From Pseudomonas sp. URMO17WK12:I11 (GTDB taxonomy: Bacteria > Pseudomonadota > Gammaproteobacteria > Pseudomonadales > Pseudomonadaceae), in NCBI RefSeq assembly GCF_007677725.1, contig NZ_VEDF01000010.1, positions 1 through 64,000 on the forward strand: a DNA stretch of 64,000 nucleotides, written 5' to 3'. The stretch's first letter is position 1, and the number at the start of each line of letters is the position of its first letter. Both the position numbers and the translations under genes were made by a program. The notes under the pieces are model-generated. The model was not told the DNA's origin, did not search any database, and worked only from the letters and a program-made list of their open reading frames with translations. Positions 18,548 to 27,053 of the stretch are shown here, one piece after another.

Positions 18548-21112
18548 ATGCGAATAGACCGTTTGACCAGCAAGCTCCAGCTTGCCATTTCCGATGCCCA
18601 ATCCCTGGCCGTTGGCATGGATCATCCTGCCATCGAGCCGGTGCACCTGTTGCAGGCGCTGCTCGAACAGCAGGGCGGGTCCATCAAGCCACTGCTGATG
18701 CAGGTAGGCTTCGACATCAACAGCCTGCGCCAGGCCTTGGTCAAGGAACTCGACCAGCTGCCGAAAATCCAGAACCCCACGGGCGATGTGAACATGTCCC
18801 AGGACCTGGCACGTCTGCTCAACCAGGCCGACCGTCTGGCCCAGCAAAAGGGCGACCAGTTCATTTCCAGTGAATTGGTCCTGCTCGCCGCCATGGACGA
18901 GAACAGCAAGCTCGGCAAGCTGCTGCTCAGCCAGGGCGTGAGCAAGAAAGCGCTGGAAAACGCCATCAACAACCTGCGCGGCGGCGCAGCGGTCAATGAC
19001 CCGAATGCCGAGGAGTCGCGTCAGGCCCTGGACAAATACACCGTCGACCTGACCAAGCGCGCCGAAGAAGGCAAGCTTGACCCGGTGATCGGCCGTGACG
19101 ATGAAATCCGCCGCACCGTGCAGGTGCTGCAGCGCCGCACCAAGAACAACCCGGTGCTGATCGGTGAGCCTGGTGTGGGCAAGACTGCCATCGCCGAAGG
19201 CCTGGCCCAGCGCATCATCAACGGTGAAGTGCCTGACGGCCTCAAAGGCAAACGCCTGCTGGCGCTGGACATGGGCGCATTGATCGCCGGTGCCAAGTAC
19301 CGCGGCGAGTTCGAAGAGCGCCTCAAAGGCCTGCTCAATGAGCTGTCCAAGCAGGAAGGGCAGATCATTCTGTTCATCGACGAACTGCACACCATGGTCG
19401 GCGCCGGTAAGGGCGAAGGCGCAATGGATGCCGGTAACATGCTCAAGCCGGCCCTGGCCCGTGGTGAGCTGCACTGCGTTGGCGCCACCACGCTCAACGA
19501 GTACCGCCAGTTCATCGAGAAGGACGCCGCGCTCGAGCGCCGCTTCCAGAAAGTGCTGGTGGAGGAGCCGAGCGAGGAAGACACCATCGCCATTCTGCGT
19601 GGCCTCAAGGAGCGCTATGAAGTGCACCACAAGGTGGCCATCACCGACGGTGCGATCATCGCTGCGGCCAAGCTTAGCCACCGCTACATCACCGATCGGC
19701 AACTGCCTGACAAGGCCATCGACCTGATCGACGAAGCGGCCAGCCGTATTCGCATGGAGATCGACTCCAAGCCAGAAGTGCTCGACCGCCTCGACCGCCG
19801 CCTGATCCAGCTGAAAGTGGAATCCCAGGCGCTGAAGAAAGAAGAAGACGAAGCCGCGAAAAAACGCCTGGAAAAACTGACCGAAGAAATCGAGCGCCTC
19901 GAGCGTGAGTATTCGGACCTCGAAGAAATCTGGGCCTCCGAGAAAGCCGAGGTACAGGGTTCGGCGCAGATTCAGCAAAAGATCGAGCAGGCCCGCCAGG
20001 AACTGGAAGCCGCACGCCGCAAGGGCGACCTCAGCCGCATGGCCGAGCTGCAGTACGGGGTGATCCCAGACCTTGAGCGCAGCCTGCAGATGGTCGACCA
20101 GCACGGCAAGACCGACAACCAGCTGCTGCGCAACAAGGTCACCGAGGAAGAAATTGCCGAGGTGGTTTCCAAGTGGACGGGCATCCCCGTGTCCAAGATG
20201 CTCGAAGGCGAGCGCGAAAAGCTGCTGAAGATGGAAGCGTTGTTGCACCAGCGCGTGATTGGCCAGGGCGAGGCGGTGACCGCCGTGGCCAACGCCGTGC
20301 GCCGCTCGCGTGCCGGGTTGTCCGACCCTAACCGGCCAAGTGGTTCGTTCCTGTTCCTCGGCCCGACTGGCGTGGGCAAGACCGAGCTGTGCAAGGCACT
20401 GGCGGAATTCCTCTTCGACACCGAAGAGGCGATGGTCCGTATCGACATGTCCGAGTTCATGGAGAAGCACTCCGTGGCTCGCCTGATCGGTGCGCCGCCA
20501 GGCTATGTCGGTTACGAGGAGGGCGGTTATCTGACCGAAGCCGTGCGGCGCAAACCGTACTCGGTGGTGTTGCTCGACGAGGTGGAAAAAGCCCATCCGG
20601 ATGTGTTCAACGTGCTGCTGCAAGTGCTTGAAGACGGACGCCTGACCGACAGCCATGGCCGTACTGTGGACTTCCGCAACACGGTGATCGTGATGACGTC
20701 CAACCTGGGCTCGGCGCAGATCCAGGAACTGGTCGGCGATCGCGAGGCGCAGCGGGCAGCGGTGATGGACGCGGTGGGCGCGCATTTCCGTCCGGAGTTC
20801 ATCAACCGGATCGACGAAGTGGTGGTGTTCGAGCCGCTGGGCCGCGAGCAGATCGCCGGCATCACCGAAATCCAGCTCGGTCGCCTGCGCAGCCGCCTGC
20901 TGGAACGCGAGCTGTCGTTGAGCCTGAGCCCAGAGGCCTTGGACAAGCTGATCGCGGTAGGTTACGACCCGGTGTATGGCGCGCGGCCGCTGAAGCGGGC
21001 GATCCAGCGCTGGATCGAAAACCCACTGGCGCAGTTGATCCTGGCGGGCAAGTTCGTGCCCGGCACGGCGATTACCGCCACGGTGGACGGCGACGAGATT
21101 GTCTTCGCCTGA
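18548..21112 (+). CDS. clpB: ATP-dependent disaggregase ClpB
   Basis: Hexameric AAA+ chaperone that threads proteins out of aggregates with DnaK. It is 854 residues. Order: N domain (1-145), AAA1 with Walker A GEPGVGKT near 206 and Walker B LFIDELH near 277, a coiled-coil middle domain (about 405-525), and AAA2 with GPTGVGKT near 605 and a C-terminal domain. All key motifs are intact. Own heat-shock promoter and own terminator. Confidence 0.98.
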   Translation: MRIDRLTSKLQLAISDAQSLAVGMDHPAIEPVHLLQALLEQQGGSIKPLLMQVGFDINSLRQALVKELDQLPKIQNPTGDVNMSQDLARLLNQADRLAQQKGDQFISSELVLLAAMDENSKLGKLLLSQGVSKKALENAINNLRGGAAVNDPNAEESRQALDKYTVDLTKRAEEGKLDPVIGRDDEIRRTVQVLQRRTKNNPVLIGEPGVGKTAIAEGLAQRIINGEVPDGLKGKRLLALDMGALIAGAKYRGEFEERLKGLLNELSKQEGQIILFIDELHTMVGAGKGEGAMDAGNMLKPALARGELHCVGATTLNEYRQFIEKDAALERRFQKVLVEEPSEEDTIAILRGLKERYEVHHKVAITDGAIIAAAKLSHRYITDRQLPDKAIDLIDEAASRIRMEIDSKPEVLDRLDRRLIQLKVESQALKKEEDEAAKKRLEKLTEEIERLEREYSDLEEIWASEKAEVQGSAQIQQKIEQARQELEAARRKGDLSRMAELQYGVIPDLERSLQMVDQHGKTDNQLLRNKVTEEEIAEVVSKWTGIPVSKMLEGEREKLLKMEALLHQRVIGQGEAVTAVANAVRRSRAGLSDPNRPSGSFLFLGPTGVGKTELCKALAEFLFDTEEAMVRIDMSEFMEKHSVARLIGAPPGYVGYEEGGYLTEAVRRKPYSVVLLDEVEKAHPDVFNVLLQVLEDGRLTDSHGRTVDFRNTVIVMTSNLGSAQIQELVGDREAQRAAVMDAVGAHFRPEFINRIDEVVVFEPLGREQIAGITEIQLGRLRSRLLERELSLSLSPEALDKLIAVGYDPVYGARPLKRAIQRWIENPLAQLILAGKFVPGTAITATVDGDEIVFA

Positions 21113-21126
21113 TCATAGCCACTGAG

Positions 21127-21150
21127 AAACCCCGCTTCGGCGGGGTTTTT
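21127..21150 (+). terminator. clpB terminator
   Basis: AAACCCCGC-TTCG-GCGGGGTTTTT hairpin with a UUCG-type tetraloop, 14 bases after the clpB stop. Confidence 0.9.
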
Positions 21151-21234
21151 CATGCCTGGAACAGCGCGCGCGCCCAGCAAATTCGGGGCTTGGCGGTTTT
21201 TTTTCATAACGTGCTGAAAAATGTGAAATTTTTG

Positions 21235-21383
21235 CTTGCATCGGAAAACCGGTGCCCCTAATATACGCCGCGTTGTCAGCCACTAAGCGAATCGCCAGCT
21301 ACATCGGTGACCGCAAAACAACTTACAAATCAGTAAGTTGAATGAAAAAAAGGGGTTGACAAGCAAAACGAAGAATGTAGAAT
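21235..21383 (+). promoter_or_regulatory. Promoter region of the tRNA cluster
   Basis: The 366 bases between clpB and the first tRNA hold no gene. Two sigma-70 candidates are visible: CTTGCA (21235-21240), 18 bases, TAATAT (21259-21264); and a stronger TTGACA (21356-21361), 16 bases, TAGAAT (21378-21383), which would start transcription about 90 bases before tRNA-Asn. The leader between the second promoter and the tRNA would be removed by processing. Confidence 0.65.
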
Positions 21384-21478
21384 AGCCGACCTCAGCAGCG
21401 ACAACGTGAAAACGAAGTGGCTAGCGAGATCGAAGCTAACACAGACTTCGAAGCTGTAAAGTTGTACCGAAGTTCAGT

Positions 21479-21554
21479 TCCGCGATAGCTCAGTCGGTAG
21501 AGCAAATGACTGTTAATCATTGGGTCCCTGGTTCGAGTCCAGGTCGCGGAGCCA
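21479..21554 (+). tRNA. tRNA-Asn (GTT)
   Basis: 76-base cloverleaf with encoded CCA. The anticodon loop CTGTTAA gives GTT, and the T arm GGTTCGAGTCC is standard. First of the cluster. Confidence 0.97.
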
Positions 21555-21558
21555 ATCT

Positions 21559-21635
21559 CGGGGTGTAGCGCAGTCCGGTAGCGCGCCTGCTTTGGGAGCA
21601 GGATGTCAGGAGTTCGAATCCCCTCACCCCGACCA
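21559..21635 (+). tRNA. tRNA-Pro (TGG), copy 1
   Basis: 77 bases with encoded CCA. The anticodon loop TTTGGGA gives TGG. Identical to the copy at 21766-21842. Confidence 0.97.
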
Positions 21636-21641
21636 TTTTCC

Positions 21642-21717
21642 GGGTCGTTAGCTCAGTTGGTAGAGCAGTTGGCTTTTAACCAATTGGTCGTAGGTTCGAA
21701 TCCTACACGACCCACCA
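21642..21717 (+). tRNA. tRNA-Lys (TTT), copy 1
   Basis: 76 bases with encoded CCA; anticodon loop CTTTTAA. Identical to the copy at 21848-21923. Followed by an intrinsic terminator. Confidence 0.97.
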
Positions 21718-21725
21718 TGTAAAGA

Positions 21726-21753
21726 GGGCATCTCCGCGAGATGCCCTTTTTCT
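21726..21753 (+). terminator. Terminator after the first Pro-Lys pair
   Basis: GGGCATCTC / GAGATGCCC hairpin followed by a T run. It lies between the two tRNA pairs, so the second pair needs read-through or its own promoter. Confidence 0.85.
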
Positions 21754-21765
21754 TTAAGCAGTACT

Positions 21766-21842
21766 CGGGGTGTAGCGCAGTCCGGTAGCGCGCCTGCTTT
21801 GGGAGCAGGATGTCAGGAGTTCGAATCCCCTCACCCCGACCA
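21766..21842 (+). tRNA. tRNA-Pro (TGG), copy 2
   Basis: Identical in sequence to the tRNA-Pro at 21559-21635; part of a tandem duplication of the Pro-Lys-terminator block. Flanking spacers differ slightly. Confidence 0.97.
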
Positions 21843-21847
21843 TCTTT

Positions 21848-21923
21848 GGGTCGTTAGCTCAGTTGGTAGAGCAGTTGGCTTTTAACCAATTGGTCGTAGG
21901 TTCGAATCCTACACGACCCACCA
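21848..21923 (+). tRNA. tRNA-Lys (TTT), copy 2
   Basis: Identical to the tRNA-Lys at 21642-21717; second half of the duplicated block. Confidence 0.97.
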
Positions 21924-21930
21924 TGTAAAG

Positions 21931-21959
21931 AAGGGCATCTCGCAAGAGATGCCCTTTTT
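21931..21959 (+). terminator. Terminator after the second Pro-Lys pair
   Basis: AAGGGCATCTC / GAGATGCCCTTTTT hairpin with a loop that differs from the first copy (GCAA instead of CGC), so the stem is conserved while the loop has drifted. Confidence 0.88.
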
Positions 21960-22021
21960 CTTTGCTCGGGTTTTAGTCCCGACCGGTTTCGATAGGGGGC
22001 GCAGAACGCCCCCGCCAGCCG

Positions 22022-23317
22022 CTAGTGCAGCTTCAGGCGCGGCTCGGTGCCCCGGCCAATCTTGCTGCCGAGCATCATCAGTGCTGTGCGGAAGAAGCCA
22101 AACAGCGCCATCTGGTGCATGCGGTACAGCGACACGTAGAACATCCGCGCCAGCCAGCCTTCGAGCTTCACGCTGCCCATCAGGTTACCCATCAGGTTGC
22201 CCACCGCCGAGAAGCGCGACAGCGACACCAGCGAACCATAGTCCTTGTAGGTGTAGGTCGGCAGCGGCTTGTTCTCCAGGCGTGCCTTGATGCTCTGCGC
22301 CAGCATCGACGCCTGCTGGTGCGCAGCCTGGGCGCGCGGCGGCACATTGCGGTCGCTGTCCGGCTGCGGGCAAGCGGCGCAGTCACCAAAGGCGAAGATG
22401 TCGTCATCACGGGTGGTCTGCAGGGTAGGGCGTACCACCAGCTGATTGATGCGGTTGGTTTCCAGCCCGTCTATGTCCTTGAGGAAGCCCGGCGCGCGAA
22501 TCCCCGCCGCCCACACCTTGAGGCTGGCCTGGATCACTTCGCCGTCCTTGGTCTTCAGGCCATCCTCGGTCACTTCACTGACCGCTGCGTTGGTCATCAC
22601 CTTGACGCCGAGTTTCTCCAGGGTCTGGTGCACCGGCACGCTGATGCGCTCAGGCAATGCCGGCAGCACACGCGGGCCGGCCTCGATCAGGGTGATGTGC
22701 ATGTCCTTGGGCTGGATACGGTCCAGGCCATAGGCCGCCAGCTCGTGGGCGGCGTGGTGCAGTTCGGCCGCAAGCTCGACACCCGTGGCACCGGCACCGA
22801 CGATCGCCACGCTGATTTTCTCGCTGGCCACGTCACCGGCGTGGGCGCGCAGGTAGTGGTTGAGCAATTGCTGGTGGAAGCGCTCCGCTTGCTTGCGGGT
22901 GTCGAGGAACAGGCAGTGCTGCGCTGCGCCCAAGGTCCCGAAGTCGTTGGTGTTCGAGCCCACCGCGATGACCAATGTGTCGTAACCCAGGGTACGCGCA
23001 GGCAGCAGCTCGCGGCCGTTCTCGTCGAGGGTGGCGGCCAGTTGAATCTGCTTGCCTTCACGGTCCAGGCCGCTCATGCGCCCGAGCTGGAAGTTGAAGT
23101 GGTTCCACTTGGCCTGGGCCACGTAGTTCAGTTCGTCTTCCGAGGAGTTCAGCGAGCCGGCGGCCACCTCGTGCAGCAGGGGCTTCCAGATGTGCGTGAG
23201 GTTGGCGTCGACCAGGGTGATCTCGGCCTGCTTGCGCTTGCCCAGGCTTTTACCCAGGCGGGTCGCCAGTTCCAGGCCGCCGGCGCCGCCGCCGACAATC
23301 ACGATGCGATGAGTCAT
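22022..23317 (-). CDS. ndh: Type II NADH dehydrogenase
   Basis: Single-subunit, non-proton-pumping NADH:quinone oxidoreductase, 431 residues, at the cytoplasmic face of the membrane. Two Rossmann motifs: IVIVGGGAGGLELATRLG at the start for FAD, and VAIVGAGATGVELAAEL near 170 for NADH. The C-terminal IFAFGDCAACP motif and the membrane-binding helices are present. The gene stands alone between the tRNA cluster and a small membrane-protein gene. Confidence 0.95.
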   Translation of the reverse strand: MTHRIVIVGGGAGGLELATRLGKSLGKRKQAEITLVDANLTHIWKPLLHEVAAGSLNSSEDELNYVAQAKWNHFNFQLGRMSGLDREGKQIQLAATLDENGRELLPARTLGYDTLVIAVGSNTNDFGTLGAAQHCLFLDTRKQAERFHQQLLNHYLRAHAGDVASEKISVAIVGAGATGVELAAELHHAAHELAAYGLDRIQPKDMHITLIEAGPRVLPALPERISVPVHQTLEKLGVKVMTNAAVSEVTEDGLKTKDGEVIQASLKVWAAGIRAPGFLKDIDGLETNRINQLVVRPTLQTTRDDDIFAFGDCAACPQPDSDRNVPPRAQAAHQQASMLAQSIKARLENKPLPTYTYKDYGSLVSLSRFSAVGNLMGNLMGSVKLEGWLARMFYVSLYRMHQMALFGFFRTALMMLGSKIGRGTEPRLKLH

Positions 23318-23401
23318 GGGAATATCTCATAAGGTTTACGGAATTCGTGGCCCCAGGGGCCGGCCGCGCACTGCGCGAGGGGAGGGCGAGCGCAACGCTG
23401 C

Positions 23402-23575
23402 TCATAGCACCAGTCCACTCAGCAGGCGGCTGACAAGGCCCAACCCGATGGTCACGGCCACGACCAGCACCAGGAGCAACCACGGCCTGAATGGCCGGCG
23501 CTCGACTTGATGCTGGGGAGCACGTAGATACTCATCGACACGACGCTGATCTTCAGGATTCAGGCGACTGGTCAT
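23402..23575 (-). CDS. DUF3094-type small membrane protein
   Basis: 57-residue protein with a charged N-terminus (MTSRLNPEDQRRVDEYL) and one C-terminal membrane helix. It resembles the DUF3094 family of Pseudomonas, function unknown. The ATG at 23575 was chosen because the conserved N-terminus begins there. Lies upstream of ndh on the same strand. Confidence 0.8.
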   Translation of the reverse strand: MTSRLNPEDQRRVDEYLRAPQHQVERRPFRPWLLLVLVVAVTIGLGLVSRLLSGLVL

Positions 23576-23707
23576 GGTGGGCCTCGTCAGGTAGACGTTT
23601 GAGACTGCACGAACGCCACAGTGTTCATGCAAGGGCTTGCGACAGATGATAATGCTTTCTATCCCTGGCGCCGAGTGTACGCCACTGCAAAGACTCCCGG
23701 CACTGGA

Positions 23708-24337
23708 TCAAAGACTGATACCGACGTCGAACACGATGCTGCGCCCCAGGTTGCCGCGCAGAAAATCCGGGGCGTCCGGGTGGGCGAACAACACCCGGGC
23801 GAACGTTGGCCCGACCAGCGACAACGAGCGCCAGCCTTGGCGCAGGTACTCGGTCGGCGGCGGAAAGTGCGTGTTGAGGTCCAGCACTTCGCGCTTGAGG
23901 CTGGCGAAGGCAATGATGTCCAGCTCGCCCAGGTCCAGCCCGCGCTCGCGGTAGTTGTGCGCCTTCTTGCGCAGGGTTGGCGCCAGGCGCTGCAGCAGCT
24001 CGGTGGCGGCAATGCGCCTCGGGCGGGCCTCGCGGCGCACTAATTGCGCCAGGGAAAAGGCGCTGCGCCGACGCTGCAGCTCTTCGCGCCACTCGTCATT
24101 CAGGCGCCGACCTTCATCGAGCACGAAAAACACTTCGAACGCCGCATCGCGAAACAGCACATCCGGCGGCTCCTGGCCGGCCGGGGTGAAGTCTTCGCTG
24201 CGGTGAGGAATGTTCAGCCCCTGCAACAGGCGCTGACACACCCACCGCTCTCGCTCCCACTTGCGGGCGTTGGAGAGAAAGGCATTGGCTTGTTCGGCCT
24301 GGATCGTGAGCAGGCGCAGGTAGTCTGAGTCATCCAT
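23708..24337 (-). CDS. DUF1780 family protein
   Basis: 209-residue soluble protein of the DUF1780 family, conserved in Pseudomonas; function unknown. It contains a charged core with PPDVLFRDAAFEVFFVLDEGRR that could belong to a nuclease-like fold, but no catalytic assignment is safe. The ATG at 24337 gives the MDDSDYLRLL start. Divergent from the membrane protein at 24430. Confidence 0.8.
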   Translation of the reverse strand: MDDSDYLRLLTIQAEQANAFLSNARKWERERWVCQRLLQGLNIPHRSEDFTPAGQEPPDVLFRDAAFEVFFVLDEGRRLNDEWREELQRRRSAFSLAQLVRREARPRRIAATELLQRLAPTLRKKAHNYRERGLDLGELDIIAFASLKREVLDLNTHFPPPTEYLRQGWRSLSLVGPTFARVLFAHPDAPDFLRGNLGRSIVFDVGISL

Positions 24338-24429
24338 GCAGACAAGCTTAGTCGGCAATTGTGAATCTAAGGCCGCGTTCACGTAGCAGGGTATAGACTC
24401 GGTTAACCACTACCGGGAGTGAGTCGTTC

Positions 24430-25113
24430 GTGATCAGTGCACCCGTCCTGTCGGCCGCCAGCCTGAGCATCGGGTGGCTGGCTTATCTGCCACTGCTGGC
24501 CTGGGCCGCATCGCGCACGCGGTGGATCGAATTGTGCGCTGACCGGCGCCGCCAGCACCTGCTGTTCGGCACGGTGTTTTGCCTGTTCGCCCTGTGGCTG
24601 GTCCGGCGTGATTTCGACACCGGTGTGTCGTATCACTTCCTGGGCATGACCGCCGTGACCTTGCTGCTCGACTGGCCCCTGGCCGTGCTCGGCGGCTTCA
24701 TGGCCCAGCTCGGGTTGCTGGCGCTGGGGCGTCAGGACCTGGCGGCATTGGGCGTGAACGGCTTGTTGCTGGTGGGCTTGCCGGTGCTGATCACCGAAGC
24801 CTGCGCGAACGTGGTCGAACGCACGCAACCGCGCAACCTGTTCGTGTACATTTTCTGCTCAGGCTTTTTCCCTGCCGCCTTGACCGTGCTGATCTGCGTG
24901 CCTGCCGCGCTGGGCCTGTTGTGGCTGGACGGGCGCTTCGCCATGCCCGAGTGGCTGAGCGATTTCATCGGCTACCTGTGGTTGATGATGTTCCCGGAAG
25001 CCTTCATCAACGGCATGCTCATCAGCGCTTTGGTGGTGTTCTGCCCAGACTGGCTGGAAACCTTCAACCGCACCCGTTATTTGCAGGCGCCCTGGAAGGA
25101 TGGAGGGGGATGA
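24430..25113 (+). CDS. CbiM-like energy-coupling-factor permease
   Basis: 227-residue integral membrane protein with about six to seven hydrophobic segments, a GTG start and a FPEAFINGMLISALVVFCPDW C-terminal segment. It resembles the S-component/permease-like CbiM group often annotated as an energy-coupling factor ABC transporter permease. No ATPase partner is adjacent, so the substrate and even active transport are unproven. Confidence 0.7.
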   Translation: MISAPVLSAASLSIGWLAYLPLLAWAASRTRWIELCADRRRQHLLFGTVFCLFALWLVRRDFDTGVSYHFLGMTAVTLLLDWPLAVLGGFMAQLGLLALGRQDLAALGVNGLLLVGLPVLITEACANVVERTQPRNLFVYIFCSGFFPAALTVLICVPAALGLLWLDGRFAMPEWLSDFIGYLWLMMFPEAFINGMLISALVVFCPDWLETFNRTRYLQAPWKDGGG

Positions 25114-25215
25114 TTCGGCATGCATGCGTTTCTCTGAGCCTCAAGCGCCAATCTCGCTGGGCTGCACTGGGTCAGCTGGATTGCAACAAGCACTTCTCAT
25201 ATGAATGGGATCTTA

Positions 25216-25335
25216 GTGTGGGAGCGGCCTTGCGTCGCGAAAGGGCCGCAGAGCGGGCCCGGTAATTCAGGCCGCGAAGCTGAAACCCCGAGGGCGCTGC
25301 GCACCCTTTTCGCAACGCAACGCCGCCCCCACAAA
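25216..25335. repeat. Putida-type REP/REPIN intergenic repeat
   Basis: Two inverted copies of a GTGGGAGCGGC...TTGCGTCGCGAAAGGG element (left from 25216, right ending near 25335) face each other around a GC-rich centre. The form is that of the extragenic palindromic repeats abundant in P. putida genomes. It fills the gap between the permease gene and yacG. Confidence 0.75.
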
Positions 25336-25364
25336 GTGCACTGCCCGCGTTCGAGGCCAAACCC

Positions 25365-25565
25365 TCAGTGCCGCGGCTCTAACTCCCCAGAAAACAGCTC
25401 ATCCTCCGCATCCGGCGCCACCGGAATCTTATGTTCCTCAGCCGCCCAGGCCCCCAGATCAATCAGTTTGCAACGGTCAGAACAAAACGGCCGGTAGGCG
25501 TTTTTCTCATGCCATTCCACAGGTGCGCCACAGGTCGGGCAATCGACGGTCAATGGCTGGCTCAT
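25365..25565 (-). CDS. yacG: DNA gyrase inhibitor YacG
   Basis: 66-residue zinc protein. The four ligands are in CPTCGAPVEW and FCSDRCKLIDLGAW, exactly the YacG signature. E. coli YacG binds GyrB and blocks DNA binding by gyrase. Overlaps coaE by 4 bases at the end of the pilC-pilD-coaE-yacG operon. Confidence 0.95.
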   Translation of the reverse strand: MSQPLTVDCPTCGAPVEWHEKNAYRPFCSDRCKLIDLGAWAAEEHKIPVAPDAEDELFSGELEPRH

Positions 25566-26185
25566 GGCTGGCCTCCTCGTAAAGTCAGGTAAAAATCGTG
25601 CAGGCGGTCGATCTGCCCGTGCAATGCCGCAAGATCGCCGTCATTGACCAGCACATCGTCAGCATGGGCCAGGCGCTCGTCACGCCTGAGCTGAGCCTTG
25701 AGAATCGCCTGCACCTGCTCGGCGCTGGTGTTGTCCCGCGCCAAGGTACGCGCCACCTGCACTGCCTCTGGCACATCGATCACCAGCACCCGCTGCACCT
25801 TGCGGTACTGCCCCGACTCGATCAGCAGCGGCGAGACATACACCGCATACGGCGACTCGGCCTTGGCCAGGTAGCTGAAGATCTCCTGCCCAATCAGCGG
25901 GTGCAGCAGTTGCTCCAGCCACTGGCGCTGCACCGGGTCGGCAAAGATCAGCTGGCGCAACGCCGCGCGATCCAACTGCCCATCGCCCAGCAATACGCCA
26001 GGCCCAAAGCGCTCGACGATGCTGGCCAGCGCCGGGCGACCGGGCTCGACCACCCACCGCGCCGCCTGATCGGCATCGACCAGGTGCACGCCCAGTTCGA
26101 CGAAACGCTCGGCAGCCGCGCTCTTGCCGCTGCCAATGCCGCCGGTGAGCCCGAGAATCCACGGGGTGAAGGCCTTGGTGGTCAT
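25562..26185 (-). CDS. coaE: Dephospho-CoA kinase
   Basis: Last step of coenzyme A synthesis: phosphorylates dephospho-CoA at the 3' hydroxyl of ribose. It is 207 residues with a P-loop GLTGGIGSGKS (about 13-23) and the DADQAARWVVEPG motif. The ATG at 26185 overlaps the pilD stop by one base; a GTG three bases earlier is possible. Confidence 0.95.
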   Translation of the reverse strand: MTTKAFTPWILGLTGGIGSGKSAAAERFVELGVHLVDADQAARWVVEPGRPALASIVERFGPGVLLGDGQLDRAALRQLIFADPVQRQWLEQLLHPLIGQEIFSYLAKAESPYAVYVSPLLIESGQYRKVQRVLVIDVPEAVQVARTLARDNTSAEQVQAILKAQLRRDERLAHADDVLVNDGDLAALHGQIDRLHDFYLTLRGGQP

Positions 26186-27051
26186 CACATTCCAAACAGT
26201 TGCAGGTAGAAGGCGTGTATTTCATCACCCCAGAGCACAGCAATCCACCCCGCAATCGCCAGATACGGCCCAAAGGCTATCGCCGTGCCCACCGACTGAC
26301 GCCGCAGGCGCAACACACACAGCCCTGCCACCACCCCGATCACCGACGACAACAGCAAGCTTAGCGGCACCACCTGCCAGCCACCCCAGGCACCGATCAA
26401 CGCCAGCAGCTTGAAATCGCCGTAGCCCATGCCCTCCTTGCCGGTGAGCAACTTGAACAGCCAGTACACCGTCCACAGGCTCAGATACCCAGCCACCGCG
26501 CCCCACAGCGCATCGAACAACGGCACCACCACGCCGAAGGCATTGACCATCAACCCCAGCCATAACGTCGGCAGCACCAGCACATCGGGCAACAGCTGCT
26601 GATCCAGGTCGATCAAGCTCAGCGCCAGCAGGCTCCAGGTCAGCGCCAGCAACACCAAAGCCTCAAGCCCGGGCGCGGAATGCCATACCACTGCCACCGA
26701 TAACAGCGCACACACCACCTCCACCACGGGGTAGCGAGCACCGATCGGTTGCTTGCACGCCGCGCAGCGACCACCCAGCGCCAGGTAACTCAGCAGCGGG
26801 ATGTTCTCCCAGGCGCGGATGGCGTGCTTGCACCGGGGGCAGTGCGACGCCGGCCAACACAGGTCGAACTGTGCAGGCTCCTCGGTGGGCAGGCCCAGCA
26901 TCTGTTGCGCTTCCTGGCGCCACTGGCGCTCGAGCATGATCGGCAAACGATGCACCACCACGTTGAGAAAGCTGCCCACCAGCAGGCCAAGCACCGCCAT
27001 CAGGCCGATGAAATACGCCGGTTGCTGAACGAGAAAGGTCCAAACCATCAT
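26185..27051 (-). CDS. pilD: Prepilin peptidase / methyltransferase PilD
   Basis: Inner-membrane aspartyl protease that cleaves prepilins after glycine and N-methylates the new terminus. It is 288 residues. The zinc-binding CPRCKHAI and CAACKQPI pairs lie near residues 72-100. Catalytic aspartates are in SLIDLDQQ and GYGDFKL. It should process PilA here, the minor pilins at 11.7-14.0 kb, and type II secretion pseudopilins elsewhere. Confidence 0.96.
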   Translation of the reverse strand: MMVWTFLVQQPAYFIGLMAVLGLLVGSFLNVVVHRLPIMLERQWRQEAQQMLGLPTEEPAQFDLCWPASHCPRCKHAIRAWENIPLLSYLALGGRCAACKQPIGARYPVVEVVCALLSVAVVWHSAPGLEALVLLALTWSLLALSLIDLDQQLLPDVLVLPTLWLGLMVNAFGVVVPLFDALWGAVAGYLSLWTVYWLFKLLTGKEGMGYGDFKLLALIGAWGGWQVVPLSLLLSSVIGVVAGLCVLRLRRQSVGTAIAFGPYLAIAGWIAVLWGDEIHAFYLQLFGM

Positions 27052-27053
27052 GA

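Noticed and set aside
18494..20785. A 763-codon open frame opposite clpB
   Set aside because: Antisense shadow of clpB; no ribosome site or motif.
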